A stretch of 64,000 nt of DNA from Rubrivivax sp. (lineage in GTDB: Bacteria > Pseudomonadota > Gammaproteobacteria > Burkholderiales > Burkholderiaceae), in assembly GCA_016790225.1 (NCBI GenBank), contig JAEUOZ010000010.1:31057-95056 (forward strand), read 5' to 3'. Shown here piece by piece: positions 25,543 to 40,500 of this stretch (position 1 is the stretch's first letter; each line of letters starts with the position of its first letter). A program made the position numbers and the translations under genes. The notes below the pieces were generated by a model. It worked only from the letters and a program-made list of their open reading frames with translations, made no database searches and was not told the origin of the DNA.

Positions 25543-28500
25543 ATGCCGCAACGCCTGAAGCAGCTGCTGCAGCGGGTCAGCCAGTTCTGGCGTGCTGCGC
25601 CCGAGCCCGCACCCCGCGCGAGCGTGGAGGCGCTGGAGCCGCGCATCCTGTACTCCGCCGATCCGCTGTGGTCGGCCGTTGGGCAGCCGGCAGCCGAAGT
25701 GCGCGTGCTCGAGGCGCCACCGCTGGCGCAGCCGACGCGGCTGGAGCTGGTCTTCGTCGATGCGCGGGTGCCGGATCTGCAGACGCTGATGCATTCGCTG
25801 GCGCCCGCCGCGGCCGATCTGCAGCGCGAGCTGGTGCTCATCGACGGCACGCGGGACGGTCTGGCGCAGATCAGCGACGCGCTCTCCGGGCGTCAGGACG
25901 TGGCAGCTGTGCACATCTTCAGCCACGCGAGTCAGGGCGCGCTGCTGCTGGGCAGCGGCAGCCTGGATGCTGCGGCGCTGCAATCGCAGTCCACACAGCT
26001 GAGCGACTGGGCTGCCTCGCTGACCGAGGACGCCGACATCCTGCTCTACGGCTGCGAACTCGGCCAGGGAGAGGCCGGCAGCGCCTGGGTTCAGCTGCTG
26101 GCCACGTTGACCGGCGCGGACATTGCGGCGTCGGACGATGCCACAGGCGATGCGGCCAGCGGCGGCGACTGGAACCTGGAAGTGCGAACCGGCAGCATCG
26201 AGACCGGTGGTCTGCTGACAGCCCAAGGGGCGGGCACCTGGAGCGGCCTGCTGGGCCTCTATCCGCAGGGCGGCGAGACGCGGGTCAACACCAGCACCTC
26301 TGGCGCCCAGGCCACGTCACAGTATGGCGGCGGCAATGTGGCCATCGATGGCAACGGCGCACACGTCGTGGTGTGGAACGACCTCGCGACCGGCGATGTC
26401 TTCTTCCAACGCTTCGATACAGCCGGACTTCCGCAGGGCTCGCAGACGCGCGCCAACGGCACCACCACCGATGTGCAGAACGAGGTGCAGGTGGCGATGG
26501 CCGCCAACGGCAGCTTCGTGATCACCTGGGTCAGTGCGGGCTCCCAGGATGGCTCGGGCAAGGGCATCTACGCCCGGCTCTTCGATGCCGCGGGCGTTCC
26601 GAAAGGCAGCGAGTTCCTGGTCAATTCGATCACCGCCAATGACCAGGAAGTGCCCTCGGTCGGCATGGACGACGCCGGAAACTTTGTCATCGTCTGGAGT
26701 GACGTGGCGGCCGACGGCAGCAGCTGGGGCATCTTCGGCCAAAGGTTCGACGCTGAAGGCACGGCACAAGGCTCGCAGTTCCGGGTGAACACCTCGGTGG
26801 CGGGTACCCAGGACTATCCCATCGTGGCCATGAACGGCAGCGGCAGCTTCGTGGTCGCCTGGGAGAGCCTGCACACCGGCAATTTCGATGTCTATCTGCA
26901 ACGCTACAGCGCAGACGGTACGGCGCTGGGCAGCGAGACGCGGATCAACCAGGTGACGGGTGGTGCCCAGTGGGATACCTCGGTCTCGATGGCGGCTGAC
27001 GGACGATTCGTGGTCAGCTTCAGCGACTCGAGCGGCTTGGACGGCAGCGCCTCCGGGGTCTATGCCAAGCGCTACGCTGCTGATGGAACGGCCCTCGGTG
27101 CGGCCGTGCTGGTCAACACCACGACGGCAGGGGATCAGCTGGAAGCGGCGGTCGCCATGGACCGCAACGGCGACTTTGTGGTGGTCTGGCAGAGCGCGGG
27201 ACAGGACGGCGGCGGGCAGGGCATCTACGCGCGGCACTTTGCCGCCGACGGGACACCCACCACCAACGAGACCCGCATCAACAGCACCACCGCGCTGGAC
27301 CAGACCATGCCCTCCGTGGCGCTGCGCAATGGCCGCAGCGTTGCGGTGTGGAGCGGCAACGGCACGGGCGATGCCGACGGGGTCTTCGCGCAGCGCCTGA
27401 GTGCCGTGCCTGTCATCGTCAGCGCCAGCGCCGGGTTGCTCGTCACGGAGCCGGGCGGGACGGCCAGCTTCACGGTGGTGCTTGGCGTGGCACCCGCGTC
27501 CAACGTCGTCCTGTCGGTGAACAGCAGCGACACGGCCGAGGCCACGACTTCGGTCTCCCAGCTCACCTTCACGCCCGGAAACTGGAACGTTCCGCAGACG
27601 GTCACCGTCACAAGTGTCAACGATGCCGCGGCAGACGGCTTCGAGCCCTTCAGCATCGTGCTGGGCACCGTGGTGAGTGCGGACCCCCTGTACAGCGGCT
27701 TCGATGTGCCTGACGTGCAGGGGGCGGCAACGGACGACGAGCTGACTGTCAACCAGCTGGCCATCACCACCGCGCTGGATGTGACCGACGGCGACACCAG
27801 CTCGCTGGCCGCACTGGCGGCCAACCGCGGCGCCGATGGCCTGATCAGCCTGCGCGAGGCGCTGCTGGCCGCCAACGCCACAGCCAATGGCATCGGCGGG
27901 CCGGACCGCATCCACTTTGCGATCCCGCTGGGCAGCCCGGGCTATGACGTGATGCGGGGCGTCTTCACCTTGATCGTCGCCAGCCAACTGCCTTCGATCA
28001 CCGACGCGGTGATCATCGACGGCAGCACGCAGACGCTCGCGACCGGCAATACGAACGCGGGAACGCTGGGGACCGGCGGGCGGGTCGGCGTGGATGGCCT
28101 GGTCCTGGGCACTGTGCAGCGGCCGGAGATCGAGATCGTCGATGCGGGTTCGGTCTCCACCGGCCTGCACTTCGACACGGCCAGTGCGGGTTCCACGCTG
28201 CGCGGCGTGGCGATGTACGGATTCGACCAGGCACTGCTGCTCATCGAAGCCGACGACATGCTGATCGAGGGCAACGTGCTCGGCTCGGCGGCTGACAGCT
28301 TTACCGACCCCGGGCCGGTCGCCCGCTCACACGGGCACGGCCTCAGCATCGGCGCCGCGGCCAACGGCAGGATGCTGGGCAACCTGCTGGGCTTCGCGGG
28401 CTTGAACGGGGTTGAGCAGACCACGACCGCGGCGCAGGGATGGCAGTTCAGGAACAACGAGTTCGCCGCCACCGCGCTGTATTCCGCCAACTTCGACCTC

Positions 28501-31500
28501 ATCAACGTCCAGGGCGCCAACACCCTGGTCGAAGGCAACCTCTTCCGTGACGCAGCGTCCAGCGGCATCGACTTCTGGAGCGACGCAGCGGGCAGCCTCT
28601 TCATCAACAACACGGTGAGCAACCTGAGCGGCAGCGAAGGCCATGCCGTGACCGCCTGGTTCGGTGCCAGCGGCGTCCGCTTCGAAGCCAACCGCATCAT
28701 CGGCAACCCCGGGGGTGGCCTGGTGATCGACAGCGGCACGCACACGATCACGCGCAACCTGATCCATGGCAACGGCGCGCAGGGCATCGACCTGGGCCGC
28801 GATGGCCTCACCGCCAACGACACGGGGGACGGCGACGCCGGCGCCAACAACCTGCAGAACTTTCCGGTGCTGGGTACGGCCACCGTCAGCAACAGCGGAA
28901 CGCTCATCACCGGCAGCCTCAATTCCGCGGCGAACACCACGTTCCGCATCGAATTCTTCAGCACGCGTGCGGCGACGGCCGATCCCTCAGGCCACGGCGG
29001 TGCCGAGCGCTACCTCGGCTTCACCACCGTCACCACCAACGGTTCAGGCAATGGGACCATCAATGCCAATCTGGGCAGCGTCTGGATCAACCACAAGGAT
29101 GGGGTCACGGCCACGGCCATGCGCGATTTCGGCGGCGGCGTATTCGGCCCGACCAGCGAGTTTGCAGCCAATATCCTGGCCACCGCGGCCGGTGTGGTGG
29201 TGGTGGACACGGCCAGCGACGTGGCCGACGGCACCACGTCCAGCCTCGCCGACCTGGTGGACAACCGCGGCGCCGACGGCCGCATCAGCCTGCGCGAGGC
29301 GATCACGGCCGCCAACAACACCGCCAACGGCGGCACGGCCGACCGCATCGTCTTTGCCATCGATGGCCTGGACGTGCACACGATCTCGCTGGCCACGGCC
29401 CTGCCGCAGATCACGCAGGCGGTGGTCATCGACGCCAGCACGGACGACAGCGTCGCGGCCAACGGCGGGCGCCCCGCGATCGGCCTGGATGGCAATGATC
29501 TGGTCGGCGATGGTTTTCGCCTGACGGCCAGCGCCGATGGCAGCACGATCCGTGGTTTCCTGATCCGCAACTTTGCGGACGATGGCATCGAGATCCTGAG
29601 CAACTCGGACGATCACGCCATCGAAGGCAATTACATCGGATCGCTGGGCTTCGACGGCACGGCGGCGGCCGTCGGCCTGGGCAATGCCGGCAGCGGGATT
29701 CGCGTGTGGGGCAGCAACGCCACGATCGGCAACAACATCATCTCCGGCAATGCCTTCGATGGCGTGGCGCTCTACGGCGGCAGCTCGCATGAGGTCCATA
29801 GCAACCGCATCGGCACCGATGCGGCCGGCACCAGCGTGGTCGGCAATGGCGCCCACGGCATCTATGTGCAGGTAGGCGCCAACCTCATCACCGGCAACGT
29901 GCTGTCCGGCAACGGCATGGACGGTCTGGCGCTGTCCACCAGCAATGCGCAGGGCAACGTGGTGGAAGGCAACCGCATCGGCCTCAATGTCGGCGGCTCG
30001 AGCACCCTGGGCAATGCGGCCCAGGGCATCTGGATCGGCAACGGGGCCTCCAACAACACCATCGGCGGCACGCTGCCGTTGCAGGCCAACCTGATCGGTG
30101 GCAATGGCGCGTTCGGCATCCAGCTCGACGGGTCGGGCACTTCCGGCAACGTGATCATCGGCAACCGCATCGGTGCGAGCCTCTTCGGGGCACCGCTCGC
30201 CAACCTGGGCGGAGTGCATGCCCAGAACGGTGCCTCGGGCAATCGCATCGGCGGCGCGGTCGCTGCCGAGGGCAACGTCATCGCCCACAACGCCACGGAG
30301 GGCATACGCATCACGCAGAGCAGCTCGGGCAACGCGATCCTCGGCAACTCGATGTACAGCAACGGCGCGATGGGCATCGACCTGGCCGATGACGGGGTGA
30401 CAACCAACGACGCGGGCGATGGGGACAGCGGGCCGAACAACCTGCAGAACTTCCCGGTGCTGACGCGCGTGGGGACCACGGGTTCGAGCGTGCATGTTTC
30501 CGGAACGCTGAACAGCGTCGCGGGCCAGACCTTTCGCATCGAGTACTTCAGCACCGGCACGGCTGACGGCAGCGGTCACGGCGAAGGCCGCAGCTTCCTG
30601 GGTGCAAGAACCGTGACCACCGACGCTCAAGGCTGGGCGGACGTGAGCGTGCTGCTGACGGGGGCGTCCCTGGCGGTGGGCAACTCGGTCACGGCCACCG
30701 CCACGCGTGAACTCGGTGGCGGGCTGTATGGCGACACCAGCGAGTTCTCGGCCAACACGGTGTCTTCGGCGATGGTCGTGGTGGATACGACCAGCGATGT
30801 GCTGGACGGCAATGTCTCCGGCCTGGCGGCACTGACGGCTGGCAAAGGCGCCGATGGCCGCATCAGCCTGCGCGAAGCCATCACCGCCGCCAACGCCTCG
30901 GTCAATGGCCCGCTGCCGGATCTGATTGTCTTCGATCTGCCCTTGAACGACCCGGGCCACCGCTACTACCGCGACAACGCCGCGGCCGGCTTCGGCGCGC
31001 CGGTCACGACCACCCTCGCCGATGCCGCCATCACCGACTTCGATCCCCACCACGCCGCCGGCTCGGCGCGCAGCTGGTGGCGCATCGCCCCCGCCAGCGA
31101 GCTGCCGGATCTGACCGAGGCCGTGGTCATCGATGCGAGCTCGCAGCCAGGCTGGAAGGCGGGCTATCCCGTGGTCGAACTGGACGGATCCGGCGCGGGC
31201 AGCTCCGCGGATGGCTTGACGGGTACTGCGAACAACATCACCGTGCGTGGCCTGGTCATCAACAACTTTGGCGACGATGGTCTGGACTTCGACTGGGCCG
31301 GCAGTGCAGTCATCGCCGGCAACTACATCGGCACGGACGTCAGCGGCCTGCTGGCGCGTACCAACGGCGCGGGCAGTGCCGGCAACGGCATTGCCATGGG
31401 ACAGATCGCCGCCATCGGGAACCTGATCGGTGGCAGCTCGCTGACCGACCGCAACCTGATCTCCGGCAACTTCAAGTCCGGCATCTATGCCGGCGGATCG

Positions 31501-34500
31501 GGCAGCCATGTGATCACCGGCAACCTGATCGGCACGGACATCACCGGCGAAGGCGCACTGGCCAACCTGACCCATGGCGTGCACCTGGCAGGCAGCAACA
31601 ACCGCGTGGGCGGCACGGCGCCCGGAGCGGGCAACCTGATCCGCTTCAACGGCGAAGACGGCGTGACCATCGCCAGCGGCAGCGGCCACGCGGTGCTCGG
31701 CAATTCGATCTTCGGCAACGCGCAGCTGGGCATCGATCTGGCGAGCAACGGCGTCACGCCCAACGATGTCGGCGATGCCGACAGCGGGGCCAACGGCCTG
31801 CAGAACTTCCCGGTGATCACCGGCGCCATCAGCTCGGGCGGCAACACCACCATCAGCGGCACGCTCAACAGCATGGCAGGCACGCTCTTCAGGCTGGAGT
31901 TCTTCAGCTCCCCGACGGCGGATGCCAGCGGCCATGGCGAAGGCCGTGTCTACCTGGGCAGCGCCACGGTGAACACCGGCGGCGGGAACGTCGGCTTCAA
32001 CGCCAGCTTGCCCGGTGTCACCGTGACAGCGGGCCACGTGGTCAGCGCCACGGCCACCGTGGATCTGGGCCTGGGCAACTTCGGCTCGACCTCGGAATTC
32101 GCCGCGGGCGTGGCCGCGACCAACGGCCTCAGGATTTCCGGGACGGTCTACGAAGATCTGGACGCCGACGGCGAGGTGGCCGACGACGGGGTGGGGCTGG
32201 CGAATGCCATCGTCGAGCTCTACCTCGATGATGGAGACGGCACGCCCGATGCGGGAGACTCGTTCATCTACTCCACGATGGCCAACGGCCAGGGCCAGTA
32301 TGCGTTCAACAACCTCTCGGCCGGCACGTACTATGTGGTGGCCGATTCGCGGTCCTTCGTGGGCAGCGCGGGGCTCAACGGCGGCTACTCGATCCACGAC
32401 CAGTGGGCGGAGCAGACCTACGGCGCCGCCGGCAGCGTGGGCTGGAACGGCAGCAGCTACACCTTCAGTGCAGGCGCTGGCGCCTTCTTCGGCGGCCAGC
32501 GGCAGGATCGTGGCGACAACGGCGCCAGCTTGCTGACCGGTGAGCACGTGATCCGCGTGGCCGTGGCCGGCGCCGATGCGCCGCTGATCGACTTCGGTTT
32601 CAGCTACAGCGCCATCACGAATACGCGCGATGGCGACGAGGTGGGGCCGAACAACCGCACGATCCAGGGTTCGCTGCGGCAGTTCCTGCAGAACAGCAAT
32701 GCGCTGGCCGGCACCCAAGGCAGCCAGTTCAGGATACCCGGCAGCGACCCGAACGTGAGTGCCGGTGTGGCGGTGATCACGCTGTCTTCGGCACTGCCCG
32801 TTGCGACGGGCACCGTCAACCTGGATGCGACCACGCAGACCGTCTGGGGCGGCAACACCAACGCCGGCACGCTGGGCGGGGGCGGCACCGTGGGCACCAA
32901 CCTGACCCCGCTGGCCCCTGTCGCGCGCCCAGAAGTGCAGATCCGCGGACTCACGGGCGGCACCAGCGTGCTCGATCTGGCCGGTGCCAACAGCACGCTG
33001 CGCGGTTTCGGCATCATCGGCGGCGGCACCACGGGAGATCCTTCCACCGCCGCGGTTCGCGTGCTGGCCGACGGCGCGACGATCAGCGAAAACATCTTCG
33101 GCTCCACCGCCACGGCCCTGGCCGACCCCGGTGCCGCCACGCGGGTGCAGGCCGTGGGTCTGCGTCTGCTGGGCCAGGCCAACGTGTCCAACAACGTCTT
33201 TGCCTACATCCCGATGCATGGCATCAGCGTGGAAGCCGGCGCGGACAACTCCAGCATCACCGGCAACACGATCATCTGGCCGGCCCTCACCGGCAACACG
33301 CAAGCCGGCATTGCCGTGCGCGACATCACCACCCTGCTGATCCAGGGCAACCGCATCACGGATTCGGGTGGCAATGCGATCGAGCTGTACTTCAACGCTG
33401 ACAACGTCACCATCGATGCCAATACCTTCCAGTACGCGGGCCTGCTGGCCGGTGGCGAAGACACCTCCATCGAGATCCGCGACGGCTCCGAGAACAACCT
33501 GCTGACCCGCAACAACATCAGCAACGCCATGGGTCATGGCGTGTGGATCGCCAATGCGCACAACAACCAGATCGGCCTGCCGGGCCAGGGCAACCAGATC
33601 TTCAGCAACGCCACCAACGGCATCTTCGTCACCAGCAGCCTCGACACGCGCATCCAGGGCAACGCCATCGGCACGGACCTGAGCGGCAGCCTGACGGCGG
33701 GCAATGGCGTGAATGGCATCGATCTCGGGTCCGGAACGGTCAATGCCCTGATCGGTGGCGCCAACGCCGGTGAAGGCAACCGCATCGCCCACAGCGGCCT
33801 TGACGGCATCTCCCTTGACAACGGCGCCGGCACCGGCAATGCCCTGCTGGGCAACCTGATCTGGTCCAACGGCAGCCTGGGCATCGACATCAACGACGAC
33901 GGCATCGTCAATGCCAACGATCCTGGCGATGGCGACAACGGCCCGAACGACTTTCAGAACTTCCCGGTGCTGACGAGTGTCTTGAGCGGCAGCTCGACGG
34001 TGACACTGAGCGGCAGCTTCAACTCTCAACCCAATCTGAACTACCGTCTGGAGTTCTTCAGCAGCCCGGCCGGCGACCTTTCGGGTTTCGGAGAGGGACA
34101 AGCCTACCTGGGCTCCACCACGGTCAACACCAATGTCTCAGGCAATGCCGCATTCCATGTGACGCTCAGCGGCGTCAGCGTGCCAGGTGGGCATGTGGTG
34201 AGCGCCACGGCCACGCGCGACTTCGGCGCCGGTGTGTTCGGCAGCACATCGGAGTTCGCGGCAAATCAGGTGGCAGTCACAGGGGTGCAGCTGGGTGCAA
34301 GCCAGGACAGCACCATCAAGCTGGGAAGTCCTTCCCTGAACTATGGCAACTCCACGAGTCTGGTTGTCGACCGTGAGAGCACAGATCTGCAGCGCGCGCT
34401 GCTGACCTTCGATCTCAGCGCCATACCAGCGAATGCCACGATTACAGGCGCGACCCTGAGCTTGCAGGCCACACAGATCGGTGGCTCGTTGAACATCCAC

Positions 34501-37500
34501 GTCTACGAGTTGCTGCGCGCCTGGACTGAAGGCGGCGGAGACGGTACCACGGGCGCCGCGAATTGGACCCAGAGCGATTCAGGAATCGGCTGGACCACCC
34601 TCGGTGGAGACTTCAACCCCGCACCGGTCGCGACGCTGAACACCAATTCCACCGGACGGCACGACTGGAACGTCACTTCGGTGGTGCAGGCTTGGGTCAA
34701 CGGCAGCAAGGTCAACCACGGACTGATGCTGGCCAGCCCTGACGGAGGCGGCAATCGCACGGTCACCTACGACAGCAGCGAAGGCTCGACGCCGCCGCAA
34801 CTGCTCGTCACATACACCGTGTCGGCGCCGCCGGTGGTCAGCGTCCCTGTGGCGCAGCTCACGCGCGGCGATGCGTCTGTAGTGCTGTCTGGTGCTTCGG
34901 CCATCTCGGTCTCGGACGCCGATTCCTCAGTGCTGCAGTTGACGGTGTCGGCAGCGGGCGGTACGGCCAGCCTGTCGGGGACGGCCGGCCTCAGCTTCAC
35001 GGCAGGTGACGGCACGGCCGATCTGACGATGACCTTCTCGGGAACGCTGGCAGCGCTGAACGCGGCTCTGGACGGATTGGCCTTTGCGCCGACGCCAGGG
35101 TTCTCCGGACAGGCCAGTGTCGAGGTGGCCGCCAGTGACAGCTTGCAGACTACCGTTGGGCGCACGGACATCGGGCCAACCGCCTCGGCGCAGTACGACA
35201 AACAGCAGGTCGCCACGAGAGTGAGTTTCACCACGGCAAGCACCGTGACCAGCCTCAGTGTCTACTTGAACAATCTCAACGCCAATCCCGGCGTCCGCCT
35301 GGGCCTGTACGCCGACGTGGCAGGTGAACCTGCTGCGCTTCTGACTCAAGCCAGTCGCGACCTGGCCGCGGGCAGTGGCTGGTACCGGTTTGACGTACCC
35401 GACGTTACGGTCAGCCCCGGTGACTACTGGATTGCCCTGGCCCCGGAGAAGGAAGGCCGCTTCGCGTACGCAGCCAGCGGTGGTAGCAGCCGGATCAGCA
35501 ATCACGATCCCAGCCCGGGACTTGCGTCTTCCTGGACCGGTACGACTGCCAGCACCGCCTGGTCGATTTCGGCCTACGCCAGCGTCACGCCTGCAGGCAC
35601 GGGTGCCGCGGGTGATGTCGAGATCCTGCCCATCACGGTCCAAACTGCTCCCACTCTGGACAACACCGGTGCGATGAGCCTGCTGCCGGTGGGCGAGAAC
35701 GACAGCGCGCCCGCGGGTCAGACCGTGGCCAGCATCATTGCCAGCGCGGGTGGCGACCGCATCACCGATGTCGATGCCGGCGCGCTGGAAGGCATCGCGA
35801 TCTTCGACATCGCGGGATATCCGCTGAAGATCACGAGCGGCCTGCAGTATTCAGTCAATGGCGGGGCCAGCTGGCAGGCGGTCGGCAGTGTCGGCCCGAC
35901 GCAGGCTCTGCTGCTGCGCGCCACGGATCTGATGCGTTATGTCTATGCACCGACCGACTACCTGCCGCCCACGCTGAGCTTCTCCTTCCGCGCGTGGGAC
36001 CAGAGCGACGGCGGCATCGCCGGCACGCGCGTGGACGCCAGCCTCAGCGGTGGCGCGACGGCCTTCAGCACCGCCACCGAGACGGTGTCGACGTCGGTGG
36101 TTTCGCAGAACGACGCACCGAGCTTTGCCACGCCGCAGCCCGGGATGATCGCGCCGCACTTCACGGCGGACACGAGCTTCCACGAGTCGGGCGAAGGCGT
36201 GGTCGGACTGCCGGACGGCCGGATCCTGCTGACCGGCGTGACCTCCGATCCGGCCACGGGACAGGACCGCGTGTTTCTGGCGCGGTTCCTGGCCAATGGT
36301 CGGCCCGACCCGAGCTTCGGCCAGAACGGAGGCGTGGTGATCACGACGCTGGGCGGCAGCTTCGCGCGCGGCGCCGAGTTGCACCGGCTTGACGACGGCC
36401 GCTTGCTCCTCAGCGGCAATCGCGACGGAAGCCCTTACGTGGCGCGCTTCCTTGCCGACGGCAGTCTCGACACCGGTTTTGGCAGTGGTGGCGTCGTCAC
36501 AGTGGCGGCGGCAGGCGGCTACTACGGCATCAGCCGCATGGCGGTGGACGGTACGGGGCGCATCGCGCTGCTGCACGGCAGCAGCGGCGACATCGTGGTG
36601 ACGCGCCTGCTGGCCGATGGCAGCCTGGACACGAGCTTCGGTGCCGGTGGCACCGCCACGGTGGATCTGGGCGGCACCGAAAGTGCCCTGGACCTTGCCG
36701 TGCAGGCCGATGGCCGGCTGGTGGTCATCGGTGAGGCACCCGGCGCCTTCGCGGCCCGCCTGGCGACCAACGGGACACTGGACGCCAGCTTCGGTACGGC
36801 TGGCGTGGCGTGGCTGACGGTCCCCGGCGCCAGCCTCAGCAGAGCCCACTCCGTGGCCATCCAGCCTGACGGCCGCATCGTCGTCGGTGGCGGCGTGGTC
36901 TACCCCAGCGGTCAGGGCGTGACCATCACACGGTTGCTGGGCGACGGCAGCCTGGATGCCACGTTCAACGGCAGCGGCCGACAGGAGGCCTTCATCGGCG
37001 TTGCCGATGTCGTGCGATGGATCCCCGACATCTTCGTGGAGCCGGACGGCAAGATCGCGGCCGGTGGCCAGATCAACCACGACGGCTGGCGCACCGTGGC
37101 GATGATGCGTGTCAACGCCGACGGCAGCCTGGATGCCGGCTTCGGCAGCAATGGCACGGCACTGGTCACCGGCTCGCCCTGGCACGAGTACGTGATGGCC
37201 ATGGGCCGGCGCGCCGACGGGGGCTACCTGTTCGCCGGCGAGTTCTACCCCGGCCACTTCAACGATCCTTCGCCGGCCATCATCCAGATCAGCGCGAACG
37301 GTCAGCAGGATCTGGGCGCGTCGCGCAACACCCTGGACAACGCTCCGGTCTTCACTGAAGGCGGGCCGCCGGTCGTGCTTGACCCTGACGTGCAGATCTA
37401 CGACGCGGAGCTGGAGCTGGCGAGCAGCTTCGCCGGCGCCACGGTGACCTTGCAGCGGGCTGGCGGCGCCCATGCAGACGATGTCTTCAGCAGCACCGGC

Positions 37501-40500
37501 GTGGTCTCGCCGCTGACGCAGGGTTCGTCACTCATGGTTCGCGGCGCGATGGTCGGCACGGTGACCACGGCAACCAACGGCACACTTCAGCTGAGCTTCG
37601 GCCCGGGCGCGACGCCCGCGCGTGTGAATGAGGTGCTGCGCAGCCTCAGCTACGCGAATGGCAGTGCCAGTCCGCCGTCGAGCGTGACGATCGAGTGGCT
37701 GTTCAACGACGGCAACACCGGTGCGCAGGGCAGCGGTGGCGCGCTGGCGGTCACGGGCAGCACGACGGTGGTCGTCACCGCGATCAACGCCGCACCGGTC
37801 ATCACCAGCCACGGTGGCGGGCCCAGCGCAGCTCTGTCGCGGGCCGAGAACACCACGGCCGTGACCACCGTGACCTCGACCGACCCTGATGGCATGAGCC
37901 CGGCCTACAGCATCGTGTCTGTGGCCTCGGGCGGGGCGGCCGATGCGGACCGCTTCACCATCAACCCGGTGACCGGGGCGCTGGCCTTCTCTGCCGCGCC
38001 TGACTTCGAGAACGCGCTGGACGCCGACGCCGACAACGTCTACCAGGTGACGGTGCAGGTCAGCGATGGCAACGGCGGCACCGACACGCAGCTGATCAGC
38101 GTGACGGTGACCGATGTCTCCGGCGCGCTGGTGGTCACGACCACAGCAGAAAACAACGATGCGGGCATCGTGGCCGGCAATGCCGCGCACAACGCCGAGT
38201 GGCTGAACGCGAACTCGGGTGGCGCCGTGTCGCTGCGCGAGGCCATCATCGCGGCCAACAACACCGCCAGCGCAGACACGATCGCCTTCGCGATCCCCGG
38301 CACCGGCGTGCACACCATCCATCTGCTGGGCAACCTGCCCAACATCACGACGCCGGTGATCATCGACGCCACCAGCGACGACAGTTTTGCCGCCAACGCC
38401 AACCGGCCCGCCATCGTGCTGGACGGGGGCGCCGTGGTGTCCGATCTGTTCGTGTTCGACAGCCAGGCGGACGACAGTCAGCTGCGCGGCCTGGTGATGC
38501 GCAACATGACCAGCATCGCGGTGCTGGTCAACGGCGGCGCGGACCGGGTGGTGATCCAAGGCAACTACATCGGCGAGTTGAACGCCGGCGGCGACTTCGA
38601 AGCCACTGCCGCACCGGGCGGCGGCATCTGGCTGCTCGGGGCTGACGGCCTGATCGGTGGGGCCTTGCCTGGCCAGGGCAATGTGATCGCGGGCGATGTC
38701 TACGGCGCCATCGTGCTGTTCGGCGCGCAGGCCACGGGCAACACCATCCAGGGCAACCTGATCGGCGTCGAAGAAGATGGTGTCACCCCGGTGGGTGCGG
38801 GCACCTTCGGCGTGCTCAGTTTCAACGGCGCCACCGGCAACCTGCTGGGCGGCACCACACCCGGTGCCGGCAACACCATCGCCTACTACAGCTTGGGTGT
38901 GGCGGTAGACACCAACCCGGGCGCCTCGAGCCTGACCATCCTCGGCAACTCGATCCACAGCAACGGTAGCCTTGGCATCGACCTGTCGCCCAACAACAGT
39001 TTCGGCCTGACCCCCAACGACCCGGGCGACGCCGATACGGGCGGCAACGACCTGCAGAACTTCCCTGTGCTCATCAGTGCCAACAGCACGGGTGGCCATA
39101 CCTCGATCATCGGTACGCTGAACAGCAACGCGTCGACGGACTACCGGATCGAGTTCTTCAGCTCACCCGTCGCCGATGCCTCGGGCCATGGCGAGGGCCA
39201 GGTCTACCTGGGCTTCACGACCGTGACCACCGATGGCGCGGGCAACGCGACCATCAACGCGACGCTCAATGGCGTGACGCTGACGGCCGGGCATGCCGTG
39301 TCGGCGACCGCCACGGTGGACCTGGGCGCCGGCAACCACGGCCCGACCTCCGAGTTTGCTCAGAACGTGATCGCGACCGCCGTCAACACCGCGCCCGTGC
39401 TGGCCACCACCGGCACCGCGCTGGCCTACACCGAGAACGCCAGCGCCACGGCGGTGGACTCTGCGATCACGGTCGGCGATGTGGACAGCGCCAACCTCAC
39501 TGGCGCGACGGTCACGATCAGCGCGAACTACGCCAACGGCCAGGACACGCTGGCCTTCAGCAATCAGCTCGGGATCAGCGGCAGCTGGAACGCCGGCACC
39601 GGCGTGCTGACGCTCAGCGGCACGACCACCGTGGCCAACTACCAGTCGGCGCTGCGCAGCATCACCTACGTCAACACCAGCGATGCGCCGAGCGCGGTGA
39701 CGCGCACGGTGTCGTTCGTTGTCAATGATGGCGCAGCCAACAGCAACAGCGGCACGCGGAACATCACGCTGGCCGCCGTCAACGACGCGCCGTCCTTCAG
39801 CATCGGCGACGGTATTGTTACCACGGCTTTTGGCTCGGGTCATGACGAAGGCTATAGCGTGACGACGCAGGCCGATGGAAAGGTCCTGGTTGCGGGCGCC
39901 AGCTTTGACGGCAGTAGAGACGTGTTTGCACTGGCACGCTACAACACCGATGGCACGCTGGACACGACTTTTTCGGGCGACGGAAAGCTGACGACCTCGT
40001 TCGGGTCGAGTAACAGCTACGGCAACAACGTCACCGTGCAGGCGGACGGCAAGATTTTGGTGGGCGGCATCTATTTGGGCGGCACTGGCGATTTCGCCCT
40101 GGCACGCTACAACAGCGATGGCACGCTGGATACCGGCTTTTCAGGGGACGGCCTGCTCACCACCGAATTCGGAACGGGATGGGACAACATCCGAAGCGTC
40201 ACCGTGCAATCCGACGGCAAGATTTTGGCAGCGGGAGTTGCCTTTACGGGCAGCAGCTACGACTTCGCACTGGCTCGCTACAACAGCGATGGCACGCTGG
40301 ATACCAGCTTTTCAGGCGACGGAATGCTCACCACAGGCATCGGTGGGCAAGATGATTTCGGCCACAGCGTCACGTTGCAGGCCGATGGCAAAATACTGGT
40401 TGCCGGACGGAGCCTCAACGGAAGCCATTGGGATTTCGCCCTAGTTCGCTACAACAGCAACGGCACGCTCGATACCAGCTTTTCAGGCGACGGAATACTT

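Noticed and set aside
29044..34101. 1,685-codon open frame on the minus strand inside the giant gene
   Set aside because: Same reason: composition-driven, antisense to beta-helix modules with clear plus-strand motifs.
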